From Gammaproteobacteria bacterium (GTDB lineage Bacteria > Pseudomonadota > Gammaproteobacteria > Ga0077554 > Ga007554), in the NCBI GenBank assembly GCA_040183005.1, contig JAMPIW010000007.1:1047314-1111313 (forward strand): a stretch of DNA of 64,000 bases, in the 5' to 3' direction. Below are positions 29,937 to 38,856 of the stretch, piece by piece; the first letter of the stretch is position 1; each line of letters begins with the position of its first letter. Below the pieces are notes generated by a model that was not told the origin of the DNA, did no database searches, and worked only from the letters and a program-made list of their open reading frames with translations. The translations under genes were made by a program, and so were the position numbers.

Positions 29937-30773
29937 ATGCGAAAACTTGAACAGCTTGATTTTGACAATACGTTTGCCCGCCTGCCGGACATATTTCACA
30001 GCCGTCTCCACCCTACCCCGCTACCTGAGCCTTATCTGGTCAGCTTCAACGCGAACGCCGCCCCATTGATTGACTTGGACAGTGCCGAAACCCAGCGCGC
30101 TGACTTCGCTGAATATTTCATTGGCAACCGTTTGCTGCCCGGTTGCGAGCCACTGGCGATGCTCTATGCCGGGCACCAGTTTGGCCACTATGTGCCGCAA
30201 CTGGGGGATGGGCGCGCGGTATTGCTTGGTGAAGTCAAGAATAGCGCGGGGGAATACTGGGATGTCCAGCTCAAAGGCGCCGGGCGCACCCCTTACTCAC
30301 GCAATGGCGATGGCCGTGCCGTGCTGCGTTCCAGCATCCGCGAATATTTGTGTTCGGAGGCCATGCATGGTCTGGGCATACCTACGTCGCGCGCCTTGTG
30401 TATCGTGGGCAGCGATCACAGGGTTTACCGCGAGCAGGTTGAAACCGCTGCGGTAGTTACACGCATCGCGCCCTCGCACGTGCGTTTTGGCTCGTTTGAA
30501 GTGTTTTTCTATCGCGGACAGAACCAGCCTCTTGCCATGCTTGCCGATTACGTCATCGCCAGGCATTTTCCGCGCTTGACTGAAGCACCGGACAAATACC
30601 CACGTTTTCTCAACGAAGTCGTAACACGCACCGCAACCCTGATGGCCCAATGGCAAGCGGTGGGATTTTCCCACGGTGTCATGAACACCGACAACATATC
30701 TATCCTGGGCCTCACCTTTGATTATGGCCCGTTCGGCTTTATGGAAAATTACGATCCCGGTTATATTTGTAAC
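29937..30773 (+). pseudogene. selO: SelO protein adenylyltransferase, 5' part split by an IS
   Basis: SelO (YdiU) is a pseudokinase-fold enzyme that AMPylates Ser/Thr/Tyr residues in redox control. This part encodes the first 279 residues, including [16 protein letters not shown], the nucleotide loop [20 protein letters not shown] and the catalytic segment [20 protein letters not shown]. After YICN an IS4-family element intervenes; read-through adds only a few residues and a stop at 30794. Removing the IS and one 9-bp target copy restores a continuous 489-codon frame with the part at 32104. The truncated product is unlikely to be active. Confidence 0.92.
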
Positions 30774-32094
30774 CAGAAGTGTCCGGTAATTTAATTGAAT
30801 AGATTCAATTGGTTATTGTCTTTCTGCATGCTCATTTGCGTCTCCGCATTTTTAAGTAATTGATCGAGTGGCGTTTTCTCGAAAAGAGTCAGGCTCAAAA
30901 TCTGTAGGATTGTGTAAAGCGAAGCCTCGGTATTGAGCCGCTTTTTCACGATGGCGACCACGACGTAAACCGCGATGGCGATCCATATTTGCGTCTTGAC
31001 TGCATTCTCGGTGGTGCCATAGAACCGCTTGATTCGAAGATGCTGTTTGATCCACTTGAAGAATAGCTCGACCTGCCAGCGGCAACGATAAAGCTGAGCG
31101 ATGGTCAGCGCAGGCAGGTCGAAGTTGTTGGTCAGAAAGACCAGAAACCTGTCGTGTTCGGCATCGTAGAACTTGATGCGTCGCAGGTGCTGCGGGTAAT
31201 CCTTGCTGGCCTTGCGAGCAGTCAATGCAATGGTCTGGTCGCAGCGCAGTCCAGTGGACTTGTCCACGGTGCGAGAGTAGACGCGACGAAAGAGCAGATT
31301 GGATTTGCCACGGATGACAAAGAACGCCTGTGCTTGATGCAGGGTGAACCAGCGAGCGAAGTCGGTGAAGCCACGATCCATGATGTAAAAGCTGCCGGCT
31401 TCGGGTATCAGGATATCGAGCACATTGACCTCGTGCATCTTGCCATCGCTGATGTGGATGAAGGTTGGAATGTTGCCGCGCAGGTCGAGCAGCGTATGCA
31501 TCTTGACGGCAGCTTTGGTGGAGCGGAAGCGTGCCCACGGAAAGACGCTCAAGCACAGGTCGATGGTCGTGGTATCGAGTGCGTAGACCGTCTGTTCCAG
31601 TTCGACCGCAAAGCTGTCGCTGGCGTAAAGCTTTCTGGCGGTCTGGATTAAGCTCATCGCGAAATCCGCGTAGATGCGACAGTCGCGTTGCTCGTTGGCA
31701 TCGGCCAGCGTGCTCTTGGCGATGTTGCCTCGTATGCCCAAGTGATAGAGCTTGGCTTGGTGGGCGCGCAGACAGGTTTCGATGTCGCGCAGGCTTTCGC
31801 GGTAAGTCAGCTGCGCGAACGCCATGCAGAGAAATTGATCGAGATGCGAAAAAGTCTTGGTGGGATATTTGGAAGGGTAGCGCTGCACGCAGCGACGGAA
31901 TGTGTGAAGGGGCAAATGCTCCATGAGTTGTGCGAACACCAACTGGCCTGAATACATGACGGAAACTCCTGGGGGGAAAGCCCCAGTTTCCCAAAAAATT
32001 CACGTTCAAGTCGGTGACACCCCTAAACACACACTTTCCTATTCAACATCATCATGTTATATAGCCGTCTTTGCGAAATTGCCGGACACTTCTG
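30774..32094 (-). mobile_element. IS4-family insertion sequence, copy 1 (1321 bp)
   Basis: Terminal inverted repeats CAGAAGTGTCCGG at both ends and a 9-bp target duplication ATTTGTAAC (30765-30773 and 32095-32103) define the element exactly. It carries one transposase gene on the minus strand and interrupts selO. A nearly identical copy in the opposite orientation lies at 34327-35647. Confidence 0.93.
30791..31957 (-). CDS. IS4-family DDE transposase, copy 1
   Basis: A 388-residue transposase with an N-terminal DNA-binding region ([20 protein letters not shown]), the first catalytic Asp in [18 protein letters not shown], the second in [14 protein letters not shown], and the IS4 YREK-type segment [20 protein letters not shown] with the catalytic Glu. 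AGGAG precedes the ATG. It differs from copy 2 by one residue (Cys against Arg in NEQRDxRIYADF), so the two copies are recent. Confidence 0.93.
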   Translation of the reverse strand: MYSGQLVFAQLMEHLPLHTFRRCVQRYPSKYPTKTFSHLDQFLCMAFAQLTYRESLRDIETCLRAHQAKLYHLGIRGNIAKSTLADANEQRDCRIYADFAMSLIQTARKLYASDSFAVELEQTVYALDTTTIDLCLSVFPWARFRSTKAAVKMHTLLDLRGNIPTFIHISDGKMHEVNVLDILIPEAGSFYIMDRGFTDFARWFTLHQAQAFFVIRGKSNLLFRRVYSRTVDKSTGLRCDQTIALTARKASKDYPQHLRRIKFYDAEHDRFLVFLTNNFDLPALTIAQLYRCRWQVELFFKWIKQHLRIKRFYGTTENAVKTQIWIAIAVYVVVAIVKKRLNTEASLYTILQILSLTLFEKTPLDQLLKNAETQMSMQKDNNQLNLFN

Positions 32095-32103
32095 ATTTGT
32101 AAC

Positions 32104-32736
32104 CATTCCGACCCTGCCGGGCGCTACGCCTATAATCAGCAGCCACAAATCGGCCTATGGAATCTCGCCTGCCTGGCACAGGCCTTGACGCCGATCATCT
32201 CGACGGAAGATGCGGAAGCAGCCCTTCAAAGCTATCGTTCGACCTACGCCGAGCGCTATACGGCATTAATGGGACAGAAACTGGGCCTGACTCACGCAAG
32301 CAAAGACGATGCTTCGCTGGTTAATACGCTATTGGACATGATGCACACCAGCCACGCCGACTACACCAACCTGTTCCGCAGTTTAAGCCATTTCAAGTCG
32401 GCACCCGGAGAGAAAAACGCTGCGTTGCGCGATCAATTCATCGACCGCACAGCGTTCGACACCTGGAGCGCATCTTATCGCGACCGCTTACAAAGGGAGC
32501 AAGGCTCGGATGCGGAACGCAAAACACGCATGAACAAGGTCAATCCAAAGTACATTTTACGCAATCATTTGGCGCAGACTGCCATCAACAAGGCCGAACA
32601 GGGGCGCGATTTTTCAGAAGTAGACCGCTTGTTGAGATTGCTCCAACATCCTTTTAACGAACAACCGGAGATGGAGGATTATGCCGCAACACCGCCGGAA
32701 TGGGCGCGCCACATTACAGTAAATTGCTCATCCTAA
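32104..32736 (+). pseudogene. selO: SelO, 3' part beyond the IS
   Basis: Encodes residues 280-489 of the original SelO: HSDPAGRYAYNQQPQIGLWNL continues YICN exactly as in E. coli YdiU (ICNHSD). The family C-terminus ([33 protein letters not shown]) is intact. No proper start or ribosome site exists here, so it is unlikely to be expressed as a useful protein. It overlaps the convergent trhO gene by 9 bp. Confidence 0.9.
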
Positions 32737-33666
32737 TAAAGGGTCTCGCTTTTTCTGCGGTGACCCTATGTGTACCGTACCCCGCTTGAGTGCCAATTCG
32801 ACTTGCTTTTGCCGCTCCGCCGAGCTGACACGCTTTTCTTCCGTCAGAGAGTCGAAACAGTGCGGACAGGATATGCCCTCCTGGTATTTTGGCGAGGCTT
32901 TGTCTTGGGGTGATATGGCATAACGGCAGGCGTGGCATTGTTCGTATTCACCCAATGCCAGGCCATGCCCGACAGCCACCCGCTGGTCAAATACGAAACA
33001 TTCGCCTTGCCACAGGCTTTTTTCAGCGGGGATCTTTTCCAAATATTTTAGAATACCGCCTTGCAGGTGGTAGACCTCCTCGAATCCCTGCTCCAACATG
33101 AAAGATGTGGCTTTTTCACAGCGAATGCCGCCGGTGCAAAACATGGCGACTTTTTTATGTTTTGCGGGGTCGAGGTTTTTGCTGACGTAGTCCGGAAACT
33201 CACGGAACGTATCCGTGCCGGGGTCAATCGCACCGCGAAAAGTGCCAATATCGTATTCATAGCCATTGCGTGTATCAATCAGCACCACATCCGAATCGGA
33301 GATCAGGGCATTCCAATCTTCCGGGGCGACGCGGATACCTACCTTTTCGTTTGGATCAACGCCCGGCACACCCAGCGTGACGATTTCCTTTTTCAGGCGA
33401 ACCTTCATCCGGTAAAAAGGCATTTCATCGGCATAAGACTCTTTGTGTTCCAGGTCCGCAAGTCGTGCATCCGCACGCAGAAATGAGATCAGGGCATCAA
33501 TCCCTGAGCGCGTGCCCGCGACGGTACCGTTAATGCCTTCCGCGGCAAGCAAAAGCGTTCCCTTTAGCCCTTGCGCAACGCAAAAATCGAGCATGCCAGG
33601 TTGCATGTCCCGGTAGTCAGGCAGCTTGGCGAATTTGTATAAGGCGGCAACAATAATATTTGTCAT
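32728..33666 (-). CDS. trhO: tRNA uridine-34 hydroxylase, rhodanese family
   Basis: TrhO (YceA) installs 5-hydroxyuridine at the wobble position of some tRNAs using oxygen. The 312-residue protein has the N-terminal acylphosphatase-like UPF0176 domain (about 1-95), the rhodanese-like domain with the active cysteine in [16 protein letters not shown], and a C-terminal Cys-rich part ([17 protein letters not shown]) that may bind zinc. It lies between the two IS copies and converges with the broken selO. Confidence 0.93.
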   Translation of the reverse strand: MTNIIVAALYKFAKLPDYRDMQPGMLDFCVAQGLKGTLLLAAEGINGTVAGTRSGIDALISFLRADARLADLEHKESYADEMPFYRMKVRLKKEIVTLGVPGVDPNEKVGIRVAPEDWNALISDSDVVLIDTRNGYEYDIGTFRGAIDPGTDTFREFPDYVSKNLDPAKHKKVAMFCTGGIRCEKATSFMLEQGFEEVYHLQGGILKYLEKIPAEKSLWQGECFVFDQRVAVGHGLALGEYEQCHACRYAISPQDKASPKYQEGISCPHCFDSLTEEKRVSSAERQKQVELALKRGTVHIGSPQKKRDPLLG

Positions 33667-33696
33667 AATCTTTTCGGTTTATCAATGTCAATGGGA

Positions 33697-34239
33697 CTAC
33701 GGGGTTTTTAACATAACCAAGTCTACCTGCACTGTGTCGTCCTTATCGGCCAGCCAAATCTGCCCATCCTGAACGGTACATAGCAACTGCATATTGCGCT
33801 GCGCCAACTTCGCCAAGGCTTGGCTTACGGCCATTGACAGGTTTATCACTGTGAGATTTTTCAGCCTTCCAAGATTGCTGCTGTTTTGATCCCACCAGAT
33901 ATCGGCGCTACGCCCGCCATAATTATAAATGAATACGTGCCGGGCGCGGCCACAGGCTTTGCGAACCCGTTTTTCGTCGGGCAAACCCACGTCTATCCAG
34001 GTTTCGATGGCGCCGGTTAAATCCTTCTGCCAGAGATCGGGCTCATCATCAGCGCTTAACCCCTTGCCAAACGCCAATGCCTCGTGAGCGTGCTGCACAA
34101 AGGCCAATAAGCGCACCATCATGCGCTCGTCGGTTTCCGATGAATGCTGGGCGATGGTAAGAACGTGATCATGGTAATAGTTACGATCCATGTCGACGAT
34201 TTGCAATTCGGCTTTAAAAATAGTTGCTTTAAGGGCCAT
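33697..34239 (-). CDS. yaeQ: YaeQ family protein
   Basis: A 180-residue protein with strong similarity to E. coli YaeQ: MALKATIFKAELQIVDMDRN, SETDERMMVRLLAF, GLSADDEPDLWQKDL and the C-terminal VQDGQIWLADKDD. The fold is PD-(D/E)XK nuclease-like, but the biochemical role is uncertain; proposed links are to transcription anti-termination. It is 30 bp upstream of trhO and shares its strand. An IS copy begins about 90 bp upstream of its start. Confidence 0.92.
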   Translation of the reverse strand: MALKATIFKAELQIVDMDRNYYHDHVLTIAQHSSETDERMMVRLLAFVQHAHEALAFGKGLSADDEPDLWQKDLTGAIETWIDVGLPDEKRVRKACGRARHVFIYNYGGRSADIWWDQNSSNLGRLKNLTVINLSMAVSQALAKLAQRNMQLLCTVQDGQIWLADKDDTVQVDLVMLKTP

Positions 34240-34326
34240 AGGTCACTTTTAATGTTGCCGTGGATTCGACGCTGCATCTGGGCAGGCAGCGCATACATGA
34301 ACGGGTTCTAAGTTATAATTGCCATT

Positions 34327-35647
34327 CAGAAGTGTCCGGCAATTTCGCAAAGACGGCTATATAACATGATGATGTTGAATAGGAAAGTGTGTGTTTAGGG
34401 GTGTCACCGACTTGAACGTGAATTTTTTGGGAAACTGGGGCTTTCCCCCCAGGAGTTTCCGTCATGTATTCAGGCCAGTTGGTGTTCGCACAACTCATGG
34501 AGCATTTGCCCCTTCACACATTCCGTCGCTGCGTGCAGCGCTACCCTTCCAAATATCCCACCAAGACTTTTTCGCATCTCGATCAATTTCTCTGCATGGC
34601 GTTCGCGCAGCTGACTTACCGCGAAAGCCTGCGCGACATCGAAACCTGTCTGCGCGCCCACCAAGCCAAGCTCTATCACTTGGGCATACGAGGCAACATC
34701 GCCAAGAGCACGCTGGCCGATGCCAACGAGCAACGCGACCGTCGCATCTACGCGGATTTCGCGATGAGCTTAATCCAGACCGCCAGAAAGCTTTACGCCA
34801 GCGACAGCTTTGCGGTCGAACTGGAACAGACGGTCTACGCACTCGATACCACGACCATCGACCTGTGCTTGAGCGTCTTTCCGTGGGCACGCTTCCGCTC
34901 CACCAAAGCTGCCGTCAAGATGCATACGCTGCTCGACCTGCGCGGCAACATTCCAACCTTCATCCACATCAGCGATGGCAAGATGCACGAGGTCAATGTG
35001 CTCGATATCCTGATACCCGAAGCCGGCAGCTTTTACATCATGGATCGTGGCTTCACCGACTTCGCTCGCTGGTTCACCCTGCATCAAGCACAGGCGTTCT
35101 TTGTCATCCGTGGCAAATCCAATCTGCTCTTTCGTCGCGTCTACTCTCGCACCGTGGACAAGTCCACTGGACTGCGCTGCGACCAGACCATTGCATTGAC
35201 TGCTCGCAAGGCCAGCAAGGATTACCCGCAGCACCTGCGACGCATCAAGTTCTACGATGCCGAACACGACAGGTTTCTGGTCTTTCTGACCAACAACTTC
35301 GACCTGCCTGCGCTGACCATCGCTCAGCTTTATCGTTGCCGCTGGCAGGTCGAGCTATTCTTCAAGTGGATCAAACAGCATCTTCGAATCAAGCGGTTCT
35401 ATGGCACCACCGAGAATGCAGTCAAGACGCAAATATGGATCGCCATCGCGGTTTACGTCGTGGTCGCCATCGTGAAAAAGCGGCTCAATACCGAGGCTTC
35501 GCTTTACACAATCCTACAGATTTTGAGCCTGACTCTTTTCGAGAAAACGCCACTCGATCAATTACTTAAAAATGCGGAGACGCAAATGAGCATGCAGAAA
35601 GACAATAACCAATTGAATCTATTCAATTAAATTACCGGACACTTCTG
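34327..35647 (+). mobile_element. IS4-family insertion sequence, copy 2 (1321 bp)
   Basis: Same length and CAGAAGTGTCCGG ends as copy 1, opposite orientation, with its own 9-bp target duplication ATTGCCATT (34318-34326 and 35648-35656). The different target duplications show that each copy inserted separately. It sits between yaeQ and an M48 protease gene. The original target read TTATAATTGCCATTATAAT, with two TATAAT boxes. Confidence 0.93.
34464..35630 (+). CDS. IS4-family DDE transposase, copy 2
   Basis: A 388-residue transposase identical to copy 1 except for Arg instead of Cys in NEQRDRRIYADF. The Asp, Asp and Glu catalytic segments and the YREK-type motif are all intact, so it should be functional. 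An AGGAG ribosome site precedes the ATG, inside the element. Confidence 0.93.
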   Translation: MYSGQLVFAQLMEHLPLHTFRRCVQRYPSKYPTKTFSHLDQFLCMAFAQLTYRESLRDIETCLRAHQAKLYHLGIRGNIAKSTLADANEQRDRRIYADFAMSLIQTARKLYASDSFAVELEQTVYALDTTTIDLCLSVFPWARFRSTKAAVKMHTLLDLRGNIPTFIHISDGKMHEVNVLDILIPEAGSFYIMDRGFTDFARWFTLHQAQAFFVIRGKSNLLFRRVYSRTVDKSTGLRCDQTIALTARKASKDYPQHLRRIKFYDAEHDRFLVFLTNNFDLPALTIAQLYRCRWQVELFFKWIKQHLRIKRFYGTTENAVKTQIWIAIAVYVVVAIVKKRLNTEASLYTILQILSLTLFEKTPLDQLLKNAETQMSMQKDNNQLNLFN

Positions 35648-35711
35648 ATTGCCATTATAATCGTAACCACCATGGCATATGCGGTATATAGATATGAAGG
35701 AATTTCATACA

Positions 35712-36563
35712 GTGACGACAAAACAAACCATGCATATAAAGACATTACTGATCGCCTGCATGGGCGCCGCCATGATGACCGGCTGCGCCATAGAAAGCAC
35801 GACACAGTCCGGGGCGGTGGGCGCTGACCGCAAACAGTTTATGATCGTTTCAGAAGAAGATGCACAGCGTGCCGGAAGCGCCCAATACGCGCAGTTAAAG
35901 CAGCAGGCCACGGCACGCGGCGCACTCAACAGCGATAAAAAACAATATGACCGCCTGGTTGCAATAGCCAACAACATCATACCTCAAACTGCCGTATTCC
36001 GTTCCGACGCACTAAGCTGGAAATGGGAAATCAGCCTGTTCAATAGCGATGAGATCAACGCTTTTTGCATGCCGGGTGGAAAAATTGGGGTTTATAGCGG
36101 CCTGATCAACAAACTCAAACTTACGGACGATGAGATAGCCGTCGTGATGGGGCATGAAATCGCTCATGCGCTGCGTGAACACTCGCGTGAACAGATGTCC
36201 CAGGCACTCGGGCAACAAGCCATATTCGCAGGGCTGTCTATTTTCACTGGGATGAATGCCACGCAGCTCAATGTGTTGCAACAAGCCTCAGAGGTTGGGC
36301 TAACTTTACCGCATTCACGAAAAGATGAACGGGAAGCTGACCGTATCGGCCTTGAGCTGGCTGCCCGCGCCGGCTTTAACCCGCGTGCTGGCATCAGTGT
36401 GTGGAAAAAGATGCTGGCGGCGGATGGCTCCGGCCCGCCTCAGTTCCTGAGCACCCACCCCGCCCCTGAATCGCGGATTCAGGATATCGAAGCACTGATG
36501 CCGATTGTTATGCCGCTTTATGAAGATGCGATTAAAAACAAAGGACATAGGAACAATCGTTGA
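35712..36563 (+). CDS. M48-family periplasmic metalloprotease lipoprotein
   Basis: A zinc protease of the LoiP/YggG type for envelope quality control. The signal KTLLIACMGAAMMTGC ends in a lipobox cysteine. The mature protein has NAFCMPGGKIGVYSGLI, the zinc motif HEIAH (VVMGHEIAHALREHSRE), the third ligand in RKDEREADRIGLELAA, and FLSTHPAPESRIQ near the C-terminus. The start is uncertain: GTG at 35712 has AAGGA ten bases upstream, while ATG at 35730 gives a shorter signal peptide. The IS copy 2 end is only 65 bp away and may have changed its promoter. Confidence 0.88.
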   Translation: MTTKQTMHIKTLLIACMGAAMMTGCAIESTTQSGAVGADRKQFMIVSEEDAQRAGSAQYAQLKQQATARGALNSDKKQYDRLVAIANNIIPQTAVFRSDALSWKWEISLFNSDEINAFCMPGGKIGVYSGLINKLKLTDDEIAVVMGHEIAHALREHSREQMSQALGQQAIFAGLSIFTGMNATQLNVLQQASEVGLTLPHSRKDEREADRIGLELAARAGFNPRAGISVWKKMLAADGSGPPQFLSTHPAPESRIQDIEALMPIVMPLYEDAIKNKGHRNNR

Positions 36564-36651
36564 TAGTAGGTATTGATGGCTTGGTTTTGCCGCGCGTCTC
36601 ATTTACACTTGCAGCACACTGTTTACAACCAACAATGGAATCAATATCGCA

Positions 36652-37254
36652 ATGAAATACCTGCTGAAATCCCTGACCCTTGGCACCCTTATGGTGGTTA
36701 GCGCACAGACGACTGCTGCGCCGGTTGCCGACGCTCATCCACATGTACTCATGGAAACCAGCCTGGGCAATATCGTGCTGGAACTGGACCGCGCCAAGGC
36801 CCCAAAATCGGTGGAGAATTTCATCAAGTACGTGCAGGACGGCTTTTACGACGGCACCATCTTTCACCGCGTCATCAGCAACTTCATGATTCAGGGCGGC
36901 GGATTCACCTCAGACTATGCGCAAAAACCAGTCCGCGCGCCCATTAACAACGAAGCCGACAATGGCCTCCAGAACATGCGCGGCACCATTGCCATGGCAC
37001 GCACCGGCGACCCCCATTCGGCCACCGCGCAGTTTTTCATCAACACCGTCGATAATGACTTTCTGAATCACAGCGCACCCAACCCGCGCGGCTGGGGTTA
37101 TGCGGTATTCGGCAAAGTGGTCGAGGGTATGGAAGTGGTGGACAAGATTCGCGCCGTTTCTACCGGTTCTGGCGGCCCCTTCCCTACCGATGTCCCCAAA
37201 GTTTCCGTAGTTATCAAAAAGGTCTCGCTGGTCGGCGCCGCTAAAGCAAAATAA
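36652..37254 (+). CDS. ppiA: Exported cyclophilin-type peptidyl-prolyl isomerase
   Basis: A 200-residue proline isomerase with a signal peptide (about 1-23, cleavage near TTAAP) and so probably periplasmic. The cyclophilin core is clear: [22 protein letters not shown] with the catalytic Arg, [32 protein letters not shown], and [17 protein letters not shown]. It is PpiA-like by export and PpiB-like in its lpxH neighbour. A strong terminator follows. Confidence 0.92.
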   Translation: MKYLLKSLTLGTLMVVSAQTTAAPVADAHPHVLMETSLGNIVLELDRAKAPKSVENFIKYVQDGFYDGTIFHRVISNFMIQGGGFTSDYAQKPVRAPINNEADNGLQNMRGTIAMARTGDPHSATAQFFINTVDNDFLNHSAPNPRGWGYAVFGKVVEGMEVVDKIRAVSTGSGGPFPTDVPKVSVVIKKVSLVGAAKAK

Positions 37255-37288
37255 TCACCTGACGGGACAGCCGTTGCCGGTCAGGCTG

Positions 37289-37323
37289 AGCAGGGGCGGA
37301 TCTCCATCCCGCCCCTGCTTATT
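37289..37323 (+). terminator. Rho-independent terminator after ppiA
   Basis: An 11-bp GC-rich stem (AGCAGGGGCGG against CCGCCCCTGCT) with a short loop, followed by TATTTC. It separates ppiA from lpxH. Confidence 0.75.
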
Positions 37324-37379
37324 TCCCGAGAAAAGCAGGCCACCCTTCCCTGTATAGCTGAAAAGGCCTCTTCAATTTT

Positions 37380-38102
37380 ATGAGCACGCTATTTATTTCC
37401 GACCTGCATCTAAGCACCGAGCGGCCCGAAATTACCCACCTTTTTTTAGAGTTTCTGCGCAATGAGGCTGCCCAGGCCGATGCGCTGTATATTCTCGGCG
37501 ATTTGTTCGAAGTGTGGATAGGCGATGATGCCTCCGTATCCGAATATCGCACGGTCATTGAAGGTCTGCGGCATCTGGTGGGCAGCGGCACCCCTGTCTA
37601 TGTGATGCACGGTAACCGGGATTTCTTGATGGCAAAGGGTTTTGAGGAGGCCAGCGGCAGTCGCATCATTCCCGACCCCACCATTATCGATCTGTATGGC
37701 GAACCAACACTGCTCATGCACGGCGATACGCTGTGTACCGATGACATCGAATACCAGCGTTTCCGCAGCCAAGTACGTGATCCAGCGCGGCAGCAGCAAT
37801 TTCTCTCATTACCCCCGCAACAGCGCGCCGCCATCGCCATGGATTATCGCGCGCAGAGCCGCGAGAAATCCAGCCAGAAGGCGCAGGAAATCATGGATGT
37901 AAATCCACAGGCGGTGGAAAACACCTTGCGCGAACACGGTGTGATTAGCATGATCCACGGCCACACTCACCGCCCAGCCACGCATAAAATTACGGTAGAC
38001 GGCAAAACCGCGCAGCGCACCGTGCTTGGCGATTGGTATCATCAAGGAAGTGTGCTGACTTGCAGCGACACAGGCTGCGACCTAACAACCTATTATATTT
38101 AA
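37380..38102 (+). CDS. lpxH: UDP-2,3-diacylglucosamine diphosphatase
   Basis: Hydrolyses UDP-2,3-diacylglucosamine to lipid X and UMP in lipid A synthesis, at the inner face of the inner membrane. The 240-residue calcineurin-like enzyme has its metal ligands in FISDLHL (Asp8, His10), LGDLFEVWIGDD, MHGNRDFLM, LMHGDTLCTDD and IHGHTHRPATH. Length matches the family. The order after a ppi gene matches E. coli ppiB-lpxH. Confidence 0.95.
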   Translation: MSTLFISDLHLSTERPEITHLFLEFLRNEAAQADALYILGDLFEVWIGDDASVSEYRTVIEGLRHLVGSGTPVYVMHGNRDFLMAKGFEEASGSRIIPDPTIIDLYGEPTLLMHGDTLCTDDIEYQRFRSQVRDPARQQQFLSLPPQQRAAIAMDYRAQSREKSSQKAQEIMDVNPQAVENTLREHGVISMIHGHTHRPATHKITVDGKTAQRTVLGDWYHQGSVLTCSDTGCDLTTYYI

Positions 38103-38383
38103 AACCATATCTCCCCTCCCGCCGGAGGCAAGCTCAGCCCAGAGCATGCCTTCCCCTATATCACCTTAATCACTGTTTGATGACAGGCTGATGTAAGACT
38201 GTAGCCAGCGCCAGTCTTGTGTAACTTTGTCACAGAAGAAATGTTCTGAATATGGTTCATTAGTCACGTGGTGAAAATGGTTTCGAAGGACATGAAAAAG
38301 CGCGCGGACACAATAGCATTCTAGAAAAAATAGGGATGGCGAAACAGTAAATTCGCGCACAAGCGGCGCGGAAGGAGCGAGCC

Positions 38384-38743
38384 ATGAAGTCTCGAATCGC
38401 TATGCTTGGTACGGGTGCATTCTTGCTGCATGTTGCCACTATATCACTCGCTGACGAGGTGCCCACTATTCAGACGATAGAAGAGCATTGCTTTGCCGAA
38501 GCCATGATTGGGTTTGATTCCGTGATCAATGCACGGCTCGATGTTCCTGTCGAGCACGCCATGGAAATTGCTTCATTCCATCCTGCCCCGCCCGTCATGG
38601 GAAAAAATTACGCCAAAGAACTCCTTTCAGTTATCTTAAATGCCTATCTATGGGATGGACCGCCCCATAACTATGCGACTCACGTATTCTACATATGCGC
38701 AATCACCCATCCTGTCCCTGACTTTCCCTCCGCGTTCTTTTGA
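38384..38743 (+). CDS. Small exported protein of unknown function
   Basis: A 119-residue protein with a signal peptide (about 1-23, cleavage near SLADE), GAAGGAG ribosome site and ATG start. The mature part of about 96 residues has two cysteines (EEHCFAEA and FYICAITH) that could form a disulfide in the periplasm. I do not recognise the family. A REP-like hairpin 30 bp downstream separates it from ppc. No partner gene is evident. Confidence 0.6.
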   Translation: MKSRIAMLGTGAFLLHVATISLADEVPTIQTIEEHCFAEAMIGFDSVINARLDVPVEHAMEIASFHPAPPVMGKNYAKELLSVILNAYLWDGPPHNYATHVFYICAITHPVPDFPSAFF

Positions 38744-38772
38744 TTTTTCCGTTTCCGTTCCTTAGTGGAATC

Positions 38773-38823
38773 GTAGGGTGCGCCCCACGCACCTATGATT
38801 GTGGTGCGTGGGGCGCGCCCTAC
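38773..38823. repeat. REP-like 21-bp-stem hairpin
   Basis: GTAGGGTGCGCCCCACGCACC and its complement (20 of 21 pairs) around a 9-nt loop. The outer flanks AGTGGAATC and ATAACTATTGACGCT match those around the hairpin at queC (62298-62322), so the repeat unit is larger than the stem. Confidence 0.8.
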
Positions 38824-38856
38824 ATAACTATTGACGCTCTGAAATAGCCAGCAGCC

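Noticed and set aside
30852-32030. Second long open frame (392 codons) overlapping the transposase, also in copy 2 at 34391-35569
   Set aside because: It is an alternative frame of the same DNA with an unnatural His/Arg/Ser-rich composition; the DDE transposase explains the region.
30774-35647. Composite transposon made of the two IS copies
   Set aside because: Each copy has its own matching 9-bp duplication (ATTTGTAAC and ATTGCCATT). A composite element would share one duplication only at its outer ends.
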